DNA of 64,000 nucleotides from Rhyacichthys aspro (lineage: Eukaryota > Chordata > Actinopteri > Gobiiformes > Rhyacichthyidae). How positions within the stretch are numbered: the stretch's first letter is position 1; each line of letters opens with the position of its first letter. Under the pieces are notes generated by a model. It saw only the letters and a list, made by a program, of their open reading frames with translations, was not told where the DNA came from and did no database searches. Both the position numbers and the translations under genes were made by a program. This document shows positions 50,650 to 61,549 of this stretch, piece after piece. The stretch covers positions 7,181,118 through 7,245,117 of the forward strand of contig CM072148.1 of the NCBI GenBank assembly GCA_036850595.1. The letters are read 5' to 3'.

Positions 50650-50761
50650 TGAGCGTGAATGGTTGACAATTGTCCAGAGTGTACCCCGCCCAAGGGCCAA
50701 AGCTGGTATAGGCTACAGTCATCCGCAATAGGAATAAGGAGAAGAAATGAATGAATGAATA
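50650..50761 (+). mobile_element. LINE (L2/CR1-like) 3' tail with (GAAT)n
   Basis: GTGAATGGTTGACAATTGTCC, GTGTACCCCGCCCAAGGGCC, AAAGCTGGTATAGGCTACAG and GGAATAAGGAGAAG are followed by ATGAATGAATGAATAT. This is the order of the common fish LINE 3' end with its tetranucleotide tail. It is the same family as 30190-30276, with better-preserved upstream words. No coding part remains. Confidence 0.75.
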
Positions 50762-52186
50762 TTGCTAAGAGTAGCAGTGGTGGAGAATAACAGCATATGC
50801 CAGAATAAATGCTTGCAAATACCTTGTAGTGTATGTGACAGAAATAAGATTCTTTCAGAAACCCTTTAATCACTTTCACCCAGAGACCGTTTAACTTGAG
50901 TACCTTATCCAAGCATACATTTATGTACACAAGCAAGTTATAGTCTCCACCTGAAGAATAAGAGGACCTTATTCCACTTGACTGTTACGTGTATGCTAGG
51001 TAAAAACAAAACAAAAGTTAGATAGTAGCATCTCTCTTCAAGCATTTTCTCTCTTTCAGCTTTCCCTTTCAGTCCACAAAGTCTCAATGTAAGATACATG
51101 CTGCTCCATTATGAGGGACCTCTCTAGTCCAGCTTGAGTCCGACTGAAGCAGAGGCGTAGCTGTAACTTTATTTCTATCTCTTAGATGAACTTGGATATA
51201 TTCAAATTAGAATGGTTTAATTAAGAACTGCTAAAAGACTACTATGTTTCTTGTTTTTATATCTTGTGGCTTATAAAGAAGATTCAGTCCAACCATGTGA
51301 GTCCAACAGTGATATGGGTTAACTTATGACACAGAAGGCTACAAGCTAAAAGCTCCACAAGTATATTCAGTGGTAATATACAATAGAACAGTATGGACCA
51401 GTGACCATTGCTATAGTGGGCCTTGGGAATGACACAGTTAATCAGCAGCTCTTCACATAAACCAGATTTTCTTCCTGTATGTTCGCTGTCTTTGCTCCGT
51501 TGACATTTGCTTCGACACACACAAGAGAAATGCGTGGATTTGACTAAAAGTGTATTGGATTAAATTGCTTTCCTTACCTTTAACAAGTAAAATGGACATG
51601 GCTTGGGCATTAACTGCACCTGCCAGGTTGGGTTAGGATCACAGGGCGCTCCAGCTGCCCACAGACCTCACACTGGCTCGTGCTAAAACCCACGGAGAAA
51701 TATTCCAGCACATGTCACTTTTACTGTGTCGTTATCACTAAAAGCCACGGGCAGACACTTAGAATACACCGCTTACCGCCGCCGTGTGCTGAGGTTAATT
51801 TGAGGTCTGCACAAATCTCTCCTCGCCCCCTCCTTCTTTCAGTCAGTTCAATACTCAGTCGTGTGCATAGCCGGAGCGGGAAATTGTCTTTCCCTCGGCG
51901 TGTCATTGTAGCTGGCCTGTTATGTATGCTCCGCTGCAGAGCCTGTTGACGTGAGGCTGAGCTGCTGCCATGCCGTCTTGATTTGAGGTGAAACCTTGGT
52001 GTTGCTGCTGTGTCCCCGGTGTAACACAATCAACCCTTACCTTCCTCAAGCCATTCCTCTTATATCCTGCTTTTCAGTCTTTGCTTTTCCTGATGTTGTT
52101 CCTCTATGTATTTTCCAAAGCGGTAGTCTGGATCACACTAACCAAGACCAAGTTGTGAGCGAGACCATATAAACCAAGACTAATGT
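50762..52186. other. intronic sequence without recognised genes
   Basis: Mostly AT-rich. A CpG-richer block at about 51740-52010 may be regulatory. Open frames there overlap on opposite strands and match nothing known. Confidence 0.45.
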
Positions 52187-52905
52187 CATGTTTCCACTGA
52201 GCGGTACAGTAGAGGTTGGGCCAGCTAAACAGAGACTTTATACAAGAACTACACCAGTTCTGCTTCTACATGAGACATGACTTTAATGCAAACATTTCCA
52301 AATTCTGCAATAAACAGTTAAAATAGTTTTATTTCCAGTTCATTCACAGCTTTCTGAATCTCACATTTAGAAAGCTGCACCACTTTTCTTCTTGTGTTTG
52401 TGTTTACAGCTAGGTAGACGTTGAATGCAGTGTCACAAAGCACGTCACTAAAACCTGAAATAACTGTTACTAATAAACGCTAGCTTTGTTTGAGATTTTT
52501 CTTTCTTGCAATATCGCTGTTTATCACAGGAACAAAACAAGCTTTATTTGAGATAACATTGCCATTTTGTGTTTTCGTTTTTTGTTACAGTATGTTTATT
52601 TTGTTTTTTGTTTTTGTTTTTTTGCTATAGAGTCCTTTTGACAATAGAACAGCTTTAAAAAGTGTGCTGTGCCATACTCAACCGTTCTGTGCCAATCCAA
52701 CACATACTGTACCACTCCAGTGGAAATAAGAATGAATGCCTTAACCTTGTTTTTAAAATTACCCTTTTTTCTCTAGTATGACTGTTTATTCACCCGATTA
52801 AGGATTATCTGTCGCCCAATCAGCAGGCTGTAGTTTTGCACCATCTTTTGGCGTTGAAAACTTACCCATTCTGACCCGACCCCGACTGCTCCTGAAGATA
52901 TGTAC
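52187..52905. mobile_element. repeat family A, composite copy
   Basis: The left end CATGTTTCCACTGAGCGGTA and a right end at about 52711-52730 (CACTCCAGTGGAAATAAG) enclose the shared TTCATTCACAGCTTTCTGAA and CTAATAAACGCTAGCTTTG blocks. After that right end, at 52745-52905, a further right-half fragment appears (AAGGATTATCTGTCGCCCAA, CAGCAGGCTGTAG, CATTCTGACCCGACC). So two copies are adjacent or nested. Non-coding. Confidence 0.6.
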
Positions 52906-54171
52906 CTTTATGGATTAATACAGAGCCCATAACATGCTAAAATGTTCCCAGCATGAGTCCAGTGACAAATGCATGAGCTGTTTTGAAGAATAGGGTTATC
53001 AGAGAGGAGAAAAGTTTTATCAAATGACAGTAATAGCTTTGATAAATAAATCATATGGAATGTCGTGGTTTTAGTCCTCTGTTGATTCTAAATGAACCAA
53101 GATTTGGACTGCACAATATCATACAGATACAGTATTAACATGGACACTATACATATCACACAAGCAGACTGAACTACTAATATTTCATGTGCCAGACACC
53201 TGTACTTTGCATGTCAAAATAAGTGGCCAATCAGACGAAGCGTTAAATTATGATGTGACAAACACAAGTGTAACCAGTAAAAAATGTTGGTTAGTATTTC
53301 TTTTAGCTTTATACAAACATCTAATCACATTACTTACATATCCTTGTCACAATATTCTACAAAAACATTTCCTATTGCAGCTCGAGTGCTCTTAAAACCA
53401 GACTAAAGACCAAACCTGTCACGACGCTACAACTCTAGTTTCCTCTGTTTCTGCGGTGGTTGATGGAGTGATTTCTGCGGTGCATGCTGGTGGAGGAGGA
53501 GGCGACGCAGAGCAGTGCTAATTGAGCCTTCTTTGTGCCTGGTCACTGCAGTGTGCCGAGGCGAACGGGCCCGGGAGTGAATCCAAGCAGCACTCAAGAG
53601 CCCCTCTGGATCGATAATGCGGGAACTTAACAAAACAGAGACATGCCGAGTGCCCAGATCAGGGCCATTATTGTCTCCGGCGAGCCGCACTTCCACCAGG
53701 GACTGATCAATGTGAGAATATGGATCAAGATAAACATTCTCACCTCCTCTCGCGCTCTCCTTTGCCTCATCTCTTAAAGCACTTTGCTGTTGGTTGAAAG
53801 TGCAGAACATAAGGCCTTTTTTTAATGCCCTGATGAGTGTTTCATAGATGCTTACTTCTGTACATTTTTAAATTAGTATTCTTATATGAAGTCACAAACG
53901 CTGACACTCAGTAGTTAAGCACTTCAAGTGTAATTAACAAATTGTAAATTGGTTATACAGTGCTTTTTGTTATTACCTATAACATTAGTAACATGTTTTG
54001 GGGTTTTTTACTCCAATAATTACTTCAATATATTGCTCTATACATGTGAGAATGCCAGTAAAAATATGTGGTATTTTTTCAGAAAATCTATCTGCAGTTT
54101 TGTTGGAGGTAGTTATGTTCCTTTGTAAGAGCAGTTCACTGTTTACAATACGAGTGTTAGAGGCTTTGTAT
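52906..54171. other. intronic sequence with one dense block
   Basis: At about 53430-53800 the sequence is GC-richer and non-repetitive (GGGCCCGGGAG, TTGTCTCCGGCGAGCCGC, GATCAATGTGAGAATATGG). This is a candidate conserved element. A TTGGACTGCACAATATC word at 53104 resembles a MITE end, but no partner was found. No exon is recognised. Confidence 0.4.
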
Positions 54172-54462
54172 TAGGACTGGGCAATATATCCTAAAAGTTA
54201 TAAAAAATTACGTTATTATATATAATTATATAAAAACTTGCAGTAACAATATAAATGATTATTTAAAAATACTGAACATTGCATTTTTTGTGATGCTGTA
54301 TGTTAAGTTTTTTTAGTTCAGGCTGGATTGTGTCTCGGTGCGCAGTTCTTCTGGAGGACTGTTTAAAACTTGTTGCTGTTTTCTTTGTGCCATGTTGTTG
54401 ATGATCATCATATGACTATTTTTTATTACAAGGAAAATTGTATTACTGTGGGCACAACCCTA
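54172..54462. mobile_element. hAT-type MITE with perfect 8-bp target duplication
   Basis: The ends TAGGACTGGGCA and, read on the minus strand, TAGGGTTGTGCC form imperfect inverted repeats. They are flanked by identical CTTTGTAT on both sides (54164-54171 and 54463-54470). An 8-bp duplication is the hAT signature. The 291-bp body is AT-rich and has no transposase, so it depended on an autonomous relative. It lies in the large cxxc4 intron. Confidence 0.85.
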
Positions 54463-55033
54463 CTTTGTATCATACGATTTAAGGTTTAGAAATTGCCTCA
54501 CTTTTAGTTGAGGTTTGGTTTTAATATTAGTTAAATGCACCCCTTTTACACAGACACACCATAGAGTCATAGAAGTTTTTGTGATTATTAGGCTAAAACT
54601 GTTAAGTCATATAATGAATTGAGTCAGGTCTATAATAAATATTTATATAATATATAAAATAAAATAATATAATATATATATATAATGATATTTGCCTTTC
54701 AAAATAATTGTCCAATGACAGCCTTAAATAAAACTGTGGTTCATGCAGTTTAATCCTGGTATAGACCTGCTTTAGACCTGGTTCTGTCGTTTATTAGTTT
54801 TGAATCAGCCTCTGTTTTGACCAATGGAAGTTACTCCAGAGCCCTGTGTTCCTCTGTACATTTGAGTCTAGTCTGTCACTGTGTCACATCATTTTGTTAT
54901 TGCAGTATTCAGTACAATATAAAAAGCATGCTTTATAGCAGACATGTCCAAAGTCAGGCCCAGGTGCCAAACATGGCACAAGGTGAGATTTTATGCGGCC
55001 CTCAACTTCATTGATAAAAAGTAATGTTTATGG

Positions 55034-55053
55034 CAACAGCAGCAGCAGCAGCA
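55034..55053. repeat. (CAG)n run
   Basis: About six CAG units directly precede the 21-bp tandem array inside the hAT-type element. Confidence 0.9.
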
Positions 55054-55058
55054 ACCTG

Positions 55059-55207
55059 TTCAGATCCATCTAAGACATTTTCAAATCTATCTAAAACCTG
55101 CTCAAATCCAACTAAAATCTGCTGAAATCCAAAAAAATACCCTCTTCAAATCCAACTAAAACCTGTTCAAATGTAAGTAAAACCTGTTCAAATCCAACAA
55201 AAACCTA
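55059..55207. repeat. 21-bp minisatellite, about seven units
   Basis: Units follow the pattern TTCAAATCCAACTAAAACCTG with a few changes each and one indel around 55125-55145. The array lies wholly inside the hAT-type MITE, so it expanded within the element before or after insertion. Confidence 0.9.
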
Positions 55208-55313
55208 TTTGTGGAATAAGAATAACCTCAGAAGACACTATCGGCCTTTGGAAATTTTCCTCTTTTCAAATGGGGCCCTCGTAGTATAAGGTTTGGACAC
55301 CCCCGCTTTATAA

Positions 55314-57355
55314 GGTAAATAAAGTACTACATATAATATCTTAAACAGTACTTTTACTTCAGTACAGTTTTCTCCCATGTTCTGTGAGCTGTATTGACCA
55401 ATGTCAGATATCCTGCCTTTGCCAGTCAGCTGTACTAAATAGAGTTTGGTTCTTTTGTTGGGAAATGGTTTCAACAGCCAATATAGTCAATACCTTTTAC
55501 AATCGTTCAACTAGTTTTTAAAAGAAGCTGCTTGAATTCACATCACACAGACATCCTACTTATTTTTGTAGTTGAAATGACAGAAAATGTTATTTACAAA
55601 ATGAACAACGGGGATGCATAGAAAGGGTGTCAGCTCACTGCAATTAGTCTGTAAAAAACATCCTCCTGCGAGAGCGTGTTGACCTCTCAAAACAAGACGT
55701 CTGATTCATTCATGACTTTTAATTGCTCCTGATGGTCTCCCACTGTTCCGGGCTCCCATTATTCACTTGAAAGGACTGTAGTAATTGTTCACTGTAGTGA
55801 AAGTAAATGGCAAATGGCTGTCACAGTAAAAAGTGAAGGTGTATGTATAGCAAAAAAATAATCTGATGTGTGCAGCCAGTACAGGCGTGATTTAGGTGCC
55901 TTGATGCATTGATGAGGAATAATATGAGAAATGTGTTTATTTGGGAATCATCTGCTGCTATAATCATCAGAACATACAAAAGTGGGGGGTTTTAGTGCTT
56001 CAGAAGATCCACAAGAAAATTACGGCTGCTGGCGACACAGTGAGTAGAAAAACAGGAGGAAAATACTGGAAAAACTCATGTTCTTATATGTTGTCAATAT
56101 TAAATAGATAAATCCATACTGACGCTTTGGAGTTAATCAGCTCTGCTTCAGGAAATGACAGGTTAAGGTTGGATTTGGAGGGTAACTAGTCCATTACTTC
56201 TCCTTGTGTTTGATGCCTGTAGTTTAGTTACTGCCCCACGAGTCTGACAGCGTGAAAGCTGTTCTTTAAACACTGGTCAGCGTTTTAACTTCGTGTTAAC
56301 AGCCCCTTAATTGACAAAGCAATTACTGTAAACCAGGAATTTCTTCAATGTAATGTCAGAAAGAGCTGATTTAATGTTTGTAAGTTTGATTTGACATTAA
56401 ATACTTAGTTTATGCTTAAATGTGTTTTCATTTTTTACCGTTCAAGCAAATGGCAAAGCTTTTTGTGACTCTTAGAAATTTTGGGAGCGACTTAGCAATA
56501 TACGTAAAGGAAATGTCCCAAAAAGGCTTTTTAATTGAAACATGACTTGTCTATCTTTGCCTTTACATTTGTAAACACAGTGCTTGTTCTCACAGTGCTC
56601 CTCATATAGCCTACAGGCAGGGCAACTAAAATGAACCTTAAAATTACTTACCTTATCTTTAACAAGAAAACACTGGCAGACTCTGGTATTAGCCACTCCA
56701 ATAATTAACTTCTCACATATATGTTCACAAATGGATTTTAGTTATTGGAAATCAGTCAGGCATTAAATGATGTTTGTAGAACAAGGCATATAGTAATATA
56801 TATTTACAATAAAAAAGTTTCACAGCTCCTGTTTTTGATGGACATATTGTAAATATAGAACTAAAAATATGTGTGAAGTTAATAGTATAAACAATATCAA
56901 TAAAATGTATGAATAATAATTGACAATATTGAAAATGATAGTTTACTAAAGTAGGAGATGTCCATAGATCTGCCATAGACTGATTGATTCTCATTCTTGT
57001 GGTGTTCTGTCCTGTAGTTCACTGATCTCAGACGTCCACTGGCTGCTCTCTGTTGTCCAAAAGCTAAATTCAGGGGATGCTCCATGTTGTTCAGTACAGC
57101 ATCTGTCCTGTTTTGTGTCTTTGCTCCTTTGCTCCGTCTTCAAACTATTACCAGATATGAAGAAATGGGCCTCTTTTCAAGGTGCTGGGTCTGTAACCTG
57201 GAAACAGTCCTACAGATGAAGTCTCAGGCCGTATCTGGCTCTTGGTCAAATATAAACTGTAACCATGACGACATGTGAGAAATATTTTGGCATATAGTAT
57301 GGTCTCAGTCCCACTGCCAACAGCTCCACATCCTCCCCTTCCTGTTGCTTTTCTT
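55314..57355. other. intronic sequence without recognised genes
   Basis: AT-rich. No exon, RNA gene or clear repeat is seen. Short open frames on both strands lack any recognisable domain. Confidence 0.5.
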
Positions 57356-57368
57356 GTTTCCCAGATTT

Positions 57369-57521
57369 TTATTTTTTTTTTAAGATTATTTTTTGGGGCT
57401 TTTTGGCCTTTATTGATAGATTTACAGTAGGTAGGTAATAGAGACTGGAGAATGATATTGGGCAAATGACCCGACCCAGACTCGAACCCGGGTCTCCCGA
57501 GAGCTGGGCATATGCTCTACT
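57369..57521 (-). mobile_element. tRNA-derived SINE, 5'-truncated, with 13-bp target-site duplication
   Basis: On the minus strand the element begins with a tRNA-like part (TAGAGCATATGCCCAGCTCT, then CCCGGGTTCGAGTC with an exact B-box GGTTCGA) and ends in an A-rich tail (AATCTTAAAAAAAAAATAA). It is flanked by identical GTTTCCCAGATTT at 57356-57368 and 57522-57534, the hallmark of target-primed retroposition. The A-box region is missing, so the copy is truncated and unlikely to be transcribed by polymerase III. It is inserted antisense to cxxc4. Confidence 0.88.
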
Positions 57522-57534
57522 GTTTCCCAGATTT

Positions 57535-58468
57535 GAAGCCTCTGTATTTCCTCCTTATGTCCTCTGAAAGTATCATGTGTAGTATCCATTAAATATATAT
57601 TTAAAAAAAACAACAAAACATTAATTATGACCAAATTTTTAGAGTAAAAAAACCTGGGGTATATGGTCCCAGTATGTATGAACCATATTTTATTTTCAAA
57701 CCTAAAAAGAAAATTGTGGTGTTTGACTTATTAACACACAGCTTGACTATCTGGGTCTAACTTATAATAAATAGTGGCCAGTTCTACTTTAGGCTGTAAT
57801 TAGTGTTTACGTGCGGTTCATAAAGTGCACAGCTGTAGGAGGCTGCCTCTGCGCGCTCTCATCAGCAGGCCTTTAAGGAGCCACAGATGACACTTGGTAT
57901 TAAAATGTCAAATTGCCCTCCACTCAGACTAAAGTGATTTTAGTTGTGATTATGCACCATTCCCCCCTCCTGTCAACAGCCTAGGAAAAAAAAAAAAAAA
58001 ATCAAGCAAATGTGCTAATTGGTCATGGGGATTGGTTGGAAACTTCAGTATTTTATGTCTCTGACTTCTAAATGAGTTTGGGAAGGAGAGGTTGTCACTG
58101 TGGCGTAGAGGTTGGAGCAGGAGGAGGAGGGATGGCTGCTGGCGGAGGCTCAAATTGAAATGATGCACTGTTCCCCCTCACTGCAGCTCCAGCTCACAGT
58201 AATTAAATGCCTCATTGTTGTTTCTTGGGAATTTGTATTGAATATTTCATCCAGTGTAATGATTATTTGGGTGTGGGTGGGACATGGATGTAATCACCTT
58301 GGCTGCCACTTTGATGAAATACTTGGTTTGGGCTCGCGGTTCGAATATTATTTCTTATTACTCCCAAGTACATTAGTGTTTTTGATTGGGTGAGTTTTTT
58401 AATCTGACACTGACATGACCTCGACGTTAAAGTAAATTAACGCGTCCTTCTCTTTGTGTCCCCCACAG
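57535..58468. other. 3' end of the large intron
   Basis: An A-run at about 57985-58000 and a GC-mixed stretch at 57780-58200 are seen. The last 30 bases are a pyrimidine-rich splice acceptor (CCTTCTCTTTGTGTCCCCCA, then CAG). No further exon is recognised. Confidence 0.5.
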
Positions 58469-58513
58469 AGGACGCCGGTCAACAACGGTGAAGCTTTCCG
58501 ATGGTTCTTCTAG
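58469..58513 (+). CDS. cxxc4: CXXC4 (IDAX), terminal coding exon 2 of 2 (codons 276-289 and stop)
   Basis: The exon supplies only Arg-Thr-Pro-Val-Asn-Asn-Gly-Glu-Ala-Phe-Arg-Trp-Phe-Phe and TAG. It follows a strong acceptor and continues the phase-0 junction from codon 275, giving SSLE|RTPV. Known vertebrate CXXC4 proteins end in the same EAFRWFF, whereas CXXC5 ends in FRWFQ, so this exon confirms the paralogue. The exon is too short to be called from open-frame length; it was found by looking for the expected ending. The function of the aromatic tail is not known to me, but its conservation suggests a binding role. Confidence 0.95.
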   Translation, partial: RTPVNNGEAFRWFF

Positions 58514-59970
58514 TGAAGCCTCCCCGATCCACAGAGGCTGGGACTCTTGACTTTAATGTCCAGGAGCACTTGACGGGTTCAGCACAGAACCCAAACACGC
58601 CCAAAACACTTGGAGGAAAAAGTACAGACGGAAAAAAGGACTGACAAAAAGATAAATGAGAAACCTAAAGGTGTTGTTTTAACTCTGTAATTTCCTTTTC
58701 TGTGTAATTATTGTACCTTTTGACAGTATCATAATGTATATTTTTGGTGTCTATGAATGTGTTCTCAGTGTCGTGGCTGTACGTTTTGACAGCCAAACCC
58801 CGTTGTAAAGGACTCAAACAGACAATCATACAATCACACTGAATCCGTCAAACAGAAATGGCCACACATGGATCGACGATCTCCTAAAAACGAGATACTT
58901 TACTCTGGAGCAATAATCATTCTGTTAGGTTTTCTTTTACGTTTGGTCAGAGTTCAGCTACGTCCACACACGTTTCCATTTTAAAACACGGCTGTAGAAT
59001 GAAAACATCGCTGTCAGAGTTGGGAAATTGTCTGTATATTTGAATAACCAAGCAGCGAACATGGGTGGCTGCTTCATTTTCGAAAGTATTTATAACTAAG
59101 TGTGGTCCACAGTGGTTAAAGGCTTACAATATGCAGGATTTCCAGGTGAATTTTATTAAAAAAAAAACACCTGGCTCCATGCCTCACAAATTTGTCTTTT
59201 GAATCAAACATCAAAACATCAGTCCCATGTAAACATTAAAATTACGGCACTGTACTGTACTTTACAGATACTTTCATTTTTAGCTTTATATTCTAAAAAG
59301 CCAAAGTAGTGTGGATGTTACAAACTGCAGTGAATGTTTTAAAATGAAAACATATTTGTGTGGACATAACTTTATCTTTTGCGTCCTTTATTTCACTGGG
59401 AAATGCCAAACTATATGAAGTTTTCTGCAGTGGATTCACTCCATCTGGGGCACGTTGCCTTGAGTGGTGAGTTCTTGAAATCTGATTAGACATCATCTGA
59501 TTGTGACAGCGTTAAATGATTGATACACGGCAGAACGGCGACTGAAGGTCAGACTCTTGAAGATGATCCATGTTTTTAATATAAAACCGACGTCAAGCTT
59601 CTTTTTTTTTTTCTCTGGGTTTGAAACACTAAAGCTTGTAACTGTCTAAAAGGTAGAGAGTAATGCCAGTAAAGGAACTGTAGGTTATGTTAACTTACTT
59701 TAAATTTAGAGTTAAGTCCAGTATGCTATACATATTTAACATATCAGATGTTGTTCTGGAGATAAGGGATAGTCAGGACACAACAGTCCCTGCCCCTGCA
59801 ATGAGACATAGACACATTCCAAAAACAAAATTATTCAATAAGTTACTCATTGTCTTAAACCCTATTGTTGCATGTGTAAATGTGTTTTGGTTTTAAAGAT
59901 TACTAAGAATTTGTATATTGTTGTTGTGATGCTTTTATGTGTTAAAATAAAAAAAAATGAATTCAGTAAA
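58514..59970 (+). other. cxxc4: cxxc4 3' UTR (predicted)
   Basis: About 1.45 kb follows the stop with no long frame and ends near the first canonical AATAAA at 59946. It is AT-rich with several T-rich runs (for example 59600-59615). Cleavage about 15-25 nt after the signal would put the end near 59965-59975. Longer alternative ends cannot be excluded. Confidence 0.6.
59946..59951 (+). terminator. cxxc4: poly(A) signal AATAAA of cxxc4
   Basis: It is the first canonical hexamer I find after the stop codon. A GTTGATGCAACTGTTTGATG GU-rich stretch lies 25-45 nt downstream, as expected for cleavage. A MITE begins at 60003, just beyond. Confidence 0.6.
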
Positions 59971-60002
59971 AGTTGATGCAACTGTTTGATGAAAAAACAC
60001 TG

Positions 60003-60432
60003 AGGGGGCTTTCATAACTGCACTGTTTGGTCTGGACTTTTGGACTTTCCCATTTGGTTCAAACCAAATCCTCAAGTGCAAAAACTCCGACAGACAGTGG
60101 TTCGGAGCAAACAGCTGCTCTTTGGTCTGACAAAAAGAGTTTGTTTGTTTTTGGTAGCGTGTTTGCCAATAGTTTGGACTTTCAGACCAAATGAAACGAA
60201 GGGAAGCGGATATCGGTCGGGTATAAAAACAAATAGATTACGTTGTTATACGTTTTGTATTTCTTTGTTTTTCTACAGTAAAAGCAGTTCACAGCATCAG
60301 GGAAAGTCTGATAGTTCTTTTAAAAAACTGCAGAGTAAAACAAAAAGTTATGGAATCTAACTAATACTGTATAACAATTAGTGAGTTCTAAGTGAGGACC
60401 TTGTTGGGAAGTTTCAGGTGTGAAAACGCCCT
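60003..60432. mobile_element. MITE-like element, repeat family B, full-length copy
   Basis: The left end AGGGGGCTTTCATAACTG and the right end, read on the minus strand as AGGGCGTTTTCACACCTG, agree at 14 of 18 positions. The body shares TTTGGTCTGGACTTTTGGAC, TTGGTTCAAACCAAATCCTC and CAAACAGCTGCTCTTTGGTC with 25545-25920. It is 430 bp and non-coding. I could not identify a certain target duplication, so the superfamily is open. Confidence 0.8.
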
Positions 60433-60520
60433 AACATATATTAGGACCATATGTGGAGAATTAACCAAAATAAAGGTGGACTTTTACAGATGAAAATAAT
60501 ACAAGAATAAAGTCAAGTAG

Positions 60521-60900
60521 AGGCTGGAGGTGTACATCATTTACGGTTTATTCACAGTTTTCTTAAATTGGAATAAAGAGAGCTGTATCTAAAACCGTTT
60601 TTAGCTTTAAGAACATACAGTATTCTTACTTCTTGTAATATAACTGTTTATTATAAAAGACAAGCTTCTTTTACAAAAATGCGTGTTTCACTTTCAGTTC
60701 TCATTTTCATCAAGTAAGATTTCTCTGTTGTCCAATCTGTGGTGTTTAGCTGACCTTTTAGCAACTGTACCACACTGTTGGAAGCTAAGCTGTTACTAAA
60801 GATAATTTGGGACATTTCAATACCTCTTTGTCAATGAAAACAGCTCAAAAAACATGTCACACTGACCCAAAAATGAGCATTTGAAGATGTGATGTGTCCC
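60521..60900. mobile_element. repeat family A, decayed copy
   Basis: GTTTATTCACAGTTTTCTTAA, then TTGTCCAATCTGTGGTGTTT, GGGACATTTCAATACCTCTT and CACACTGACCCAAAAATG follow the same order as the internal and right blocks of copy 23693-24476. Both termini are eroded. The limits are approximate. Confidence 0.5.
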
Positions 60901-61549
60901 TTTACACGTTTGCTGATATTTTTATAAACATATTTTACTGTCAGGACATGGTTATTTTTTTTAAACGCACATTTTTTCTATGTGTTTATGCTTCTTGTCC
61001 AAACATGAACAGTGTTTCCAGGATGCAAAACAGAGACTTTTCAAAACCTTTTGCAAAGTGAGGGTTTAATAAAACTCCAGATGCAGCAGAGGTGTGTACA
61101 AGGAAACAATGGATGTGTGCAGTCCAAATAGTACCAAGCACTAGCTCAGTTTTGTTGCCTGAAAACTGTTTACTTCTGGACTAAAGACTCAAATGCATGG
61201 AAAAATGTGCATTAAGAAAGATATTCATAAAGCATAGCCAGGCCTTAATTAAAACAAATAATCTTTTGTCCTATTTTTGCCTGATTATAGTCAGAGTGAG
61301 TCAATGTCTTTACATGCTAAGCTAACTCTCCTACATATCAATAATAAACACTGTTTCAATTGACAAAACATACTCCAAATTCTGAAAATACAACAACCTT
61401 CTTCTCAAATTATTTTCATTTTTCTTGTACCGGTACACCTTTAAGCCCATGATTTTTTTCCTTTAAATCTGGCCCTAATACGTGTGTGTAATGTAAAATC
61501 TATGATCACCTGACAACTCTCATTTCCTACCTTTTATAAGCGGTGGAAA

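Larger units (their letters stand above)
54939..55305. mobile_element. hAT-type MITE (GGGGTGTCCAAA ends) carrying an internal minisatellite
   Basis: The left end CAGACATGTCCAAAG and the right end, read on the minus strand as CGGGGGTGTCCAAACC, match the CAGGGGTGTCCAAA terminus common in fish hAT elements. The flanks CTTTATAG (54931-54938) and CTTTATAA (55306-55313) are an 8-bp duplication with one change. The body includes a (CAG)n run and a 21-bp tandem array listed separately. No transposase frame. Confidence 0.85.
36842..58468 (+). other. cxxc4: large cxxc4 intron (21,627 bp, phase 0)
   Basis: The boundaries GTGAGA and a pyrimidine tract ending CCCCCACAG are strong. Joining them restores the expected CXXC4 ending in frame. 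The intron carries a striking hairpin near its 5' end, several MITEs, a SINE and a LINE tail, plus long unique stretches that may hold enhancers. Reading straight through the donor adds 20 codons before a stop at 36902-36904. That tail is leucine-rich and not part of the family. Confidence 0.93.

Noticed and set aside
53104..53400. Another MITE suggested by TTGGACTGCACAATATC
   Set aside because: No convincing opposite end or flanking duplication was visible.
57480..57521. Possible tRNA gene on the minus strand (B-box GGTTCGA)
   Set aside because: The A-box and acceptor stem are missing and the segment is bounded by a 13-bp target duplication with an A-rich tail. It is a truncated SINE, not a tRNA gene.
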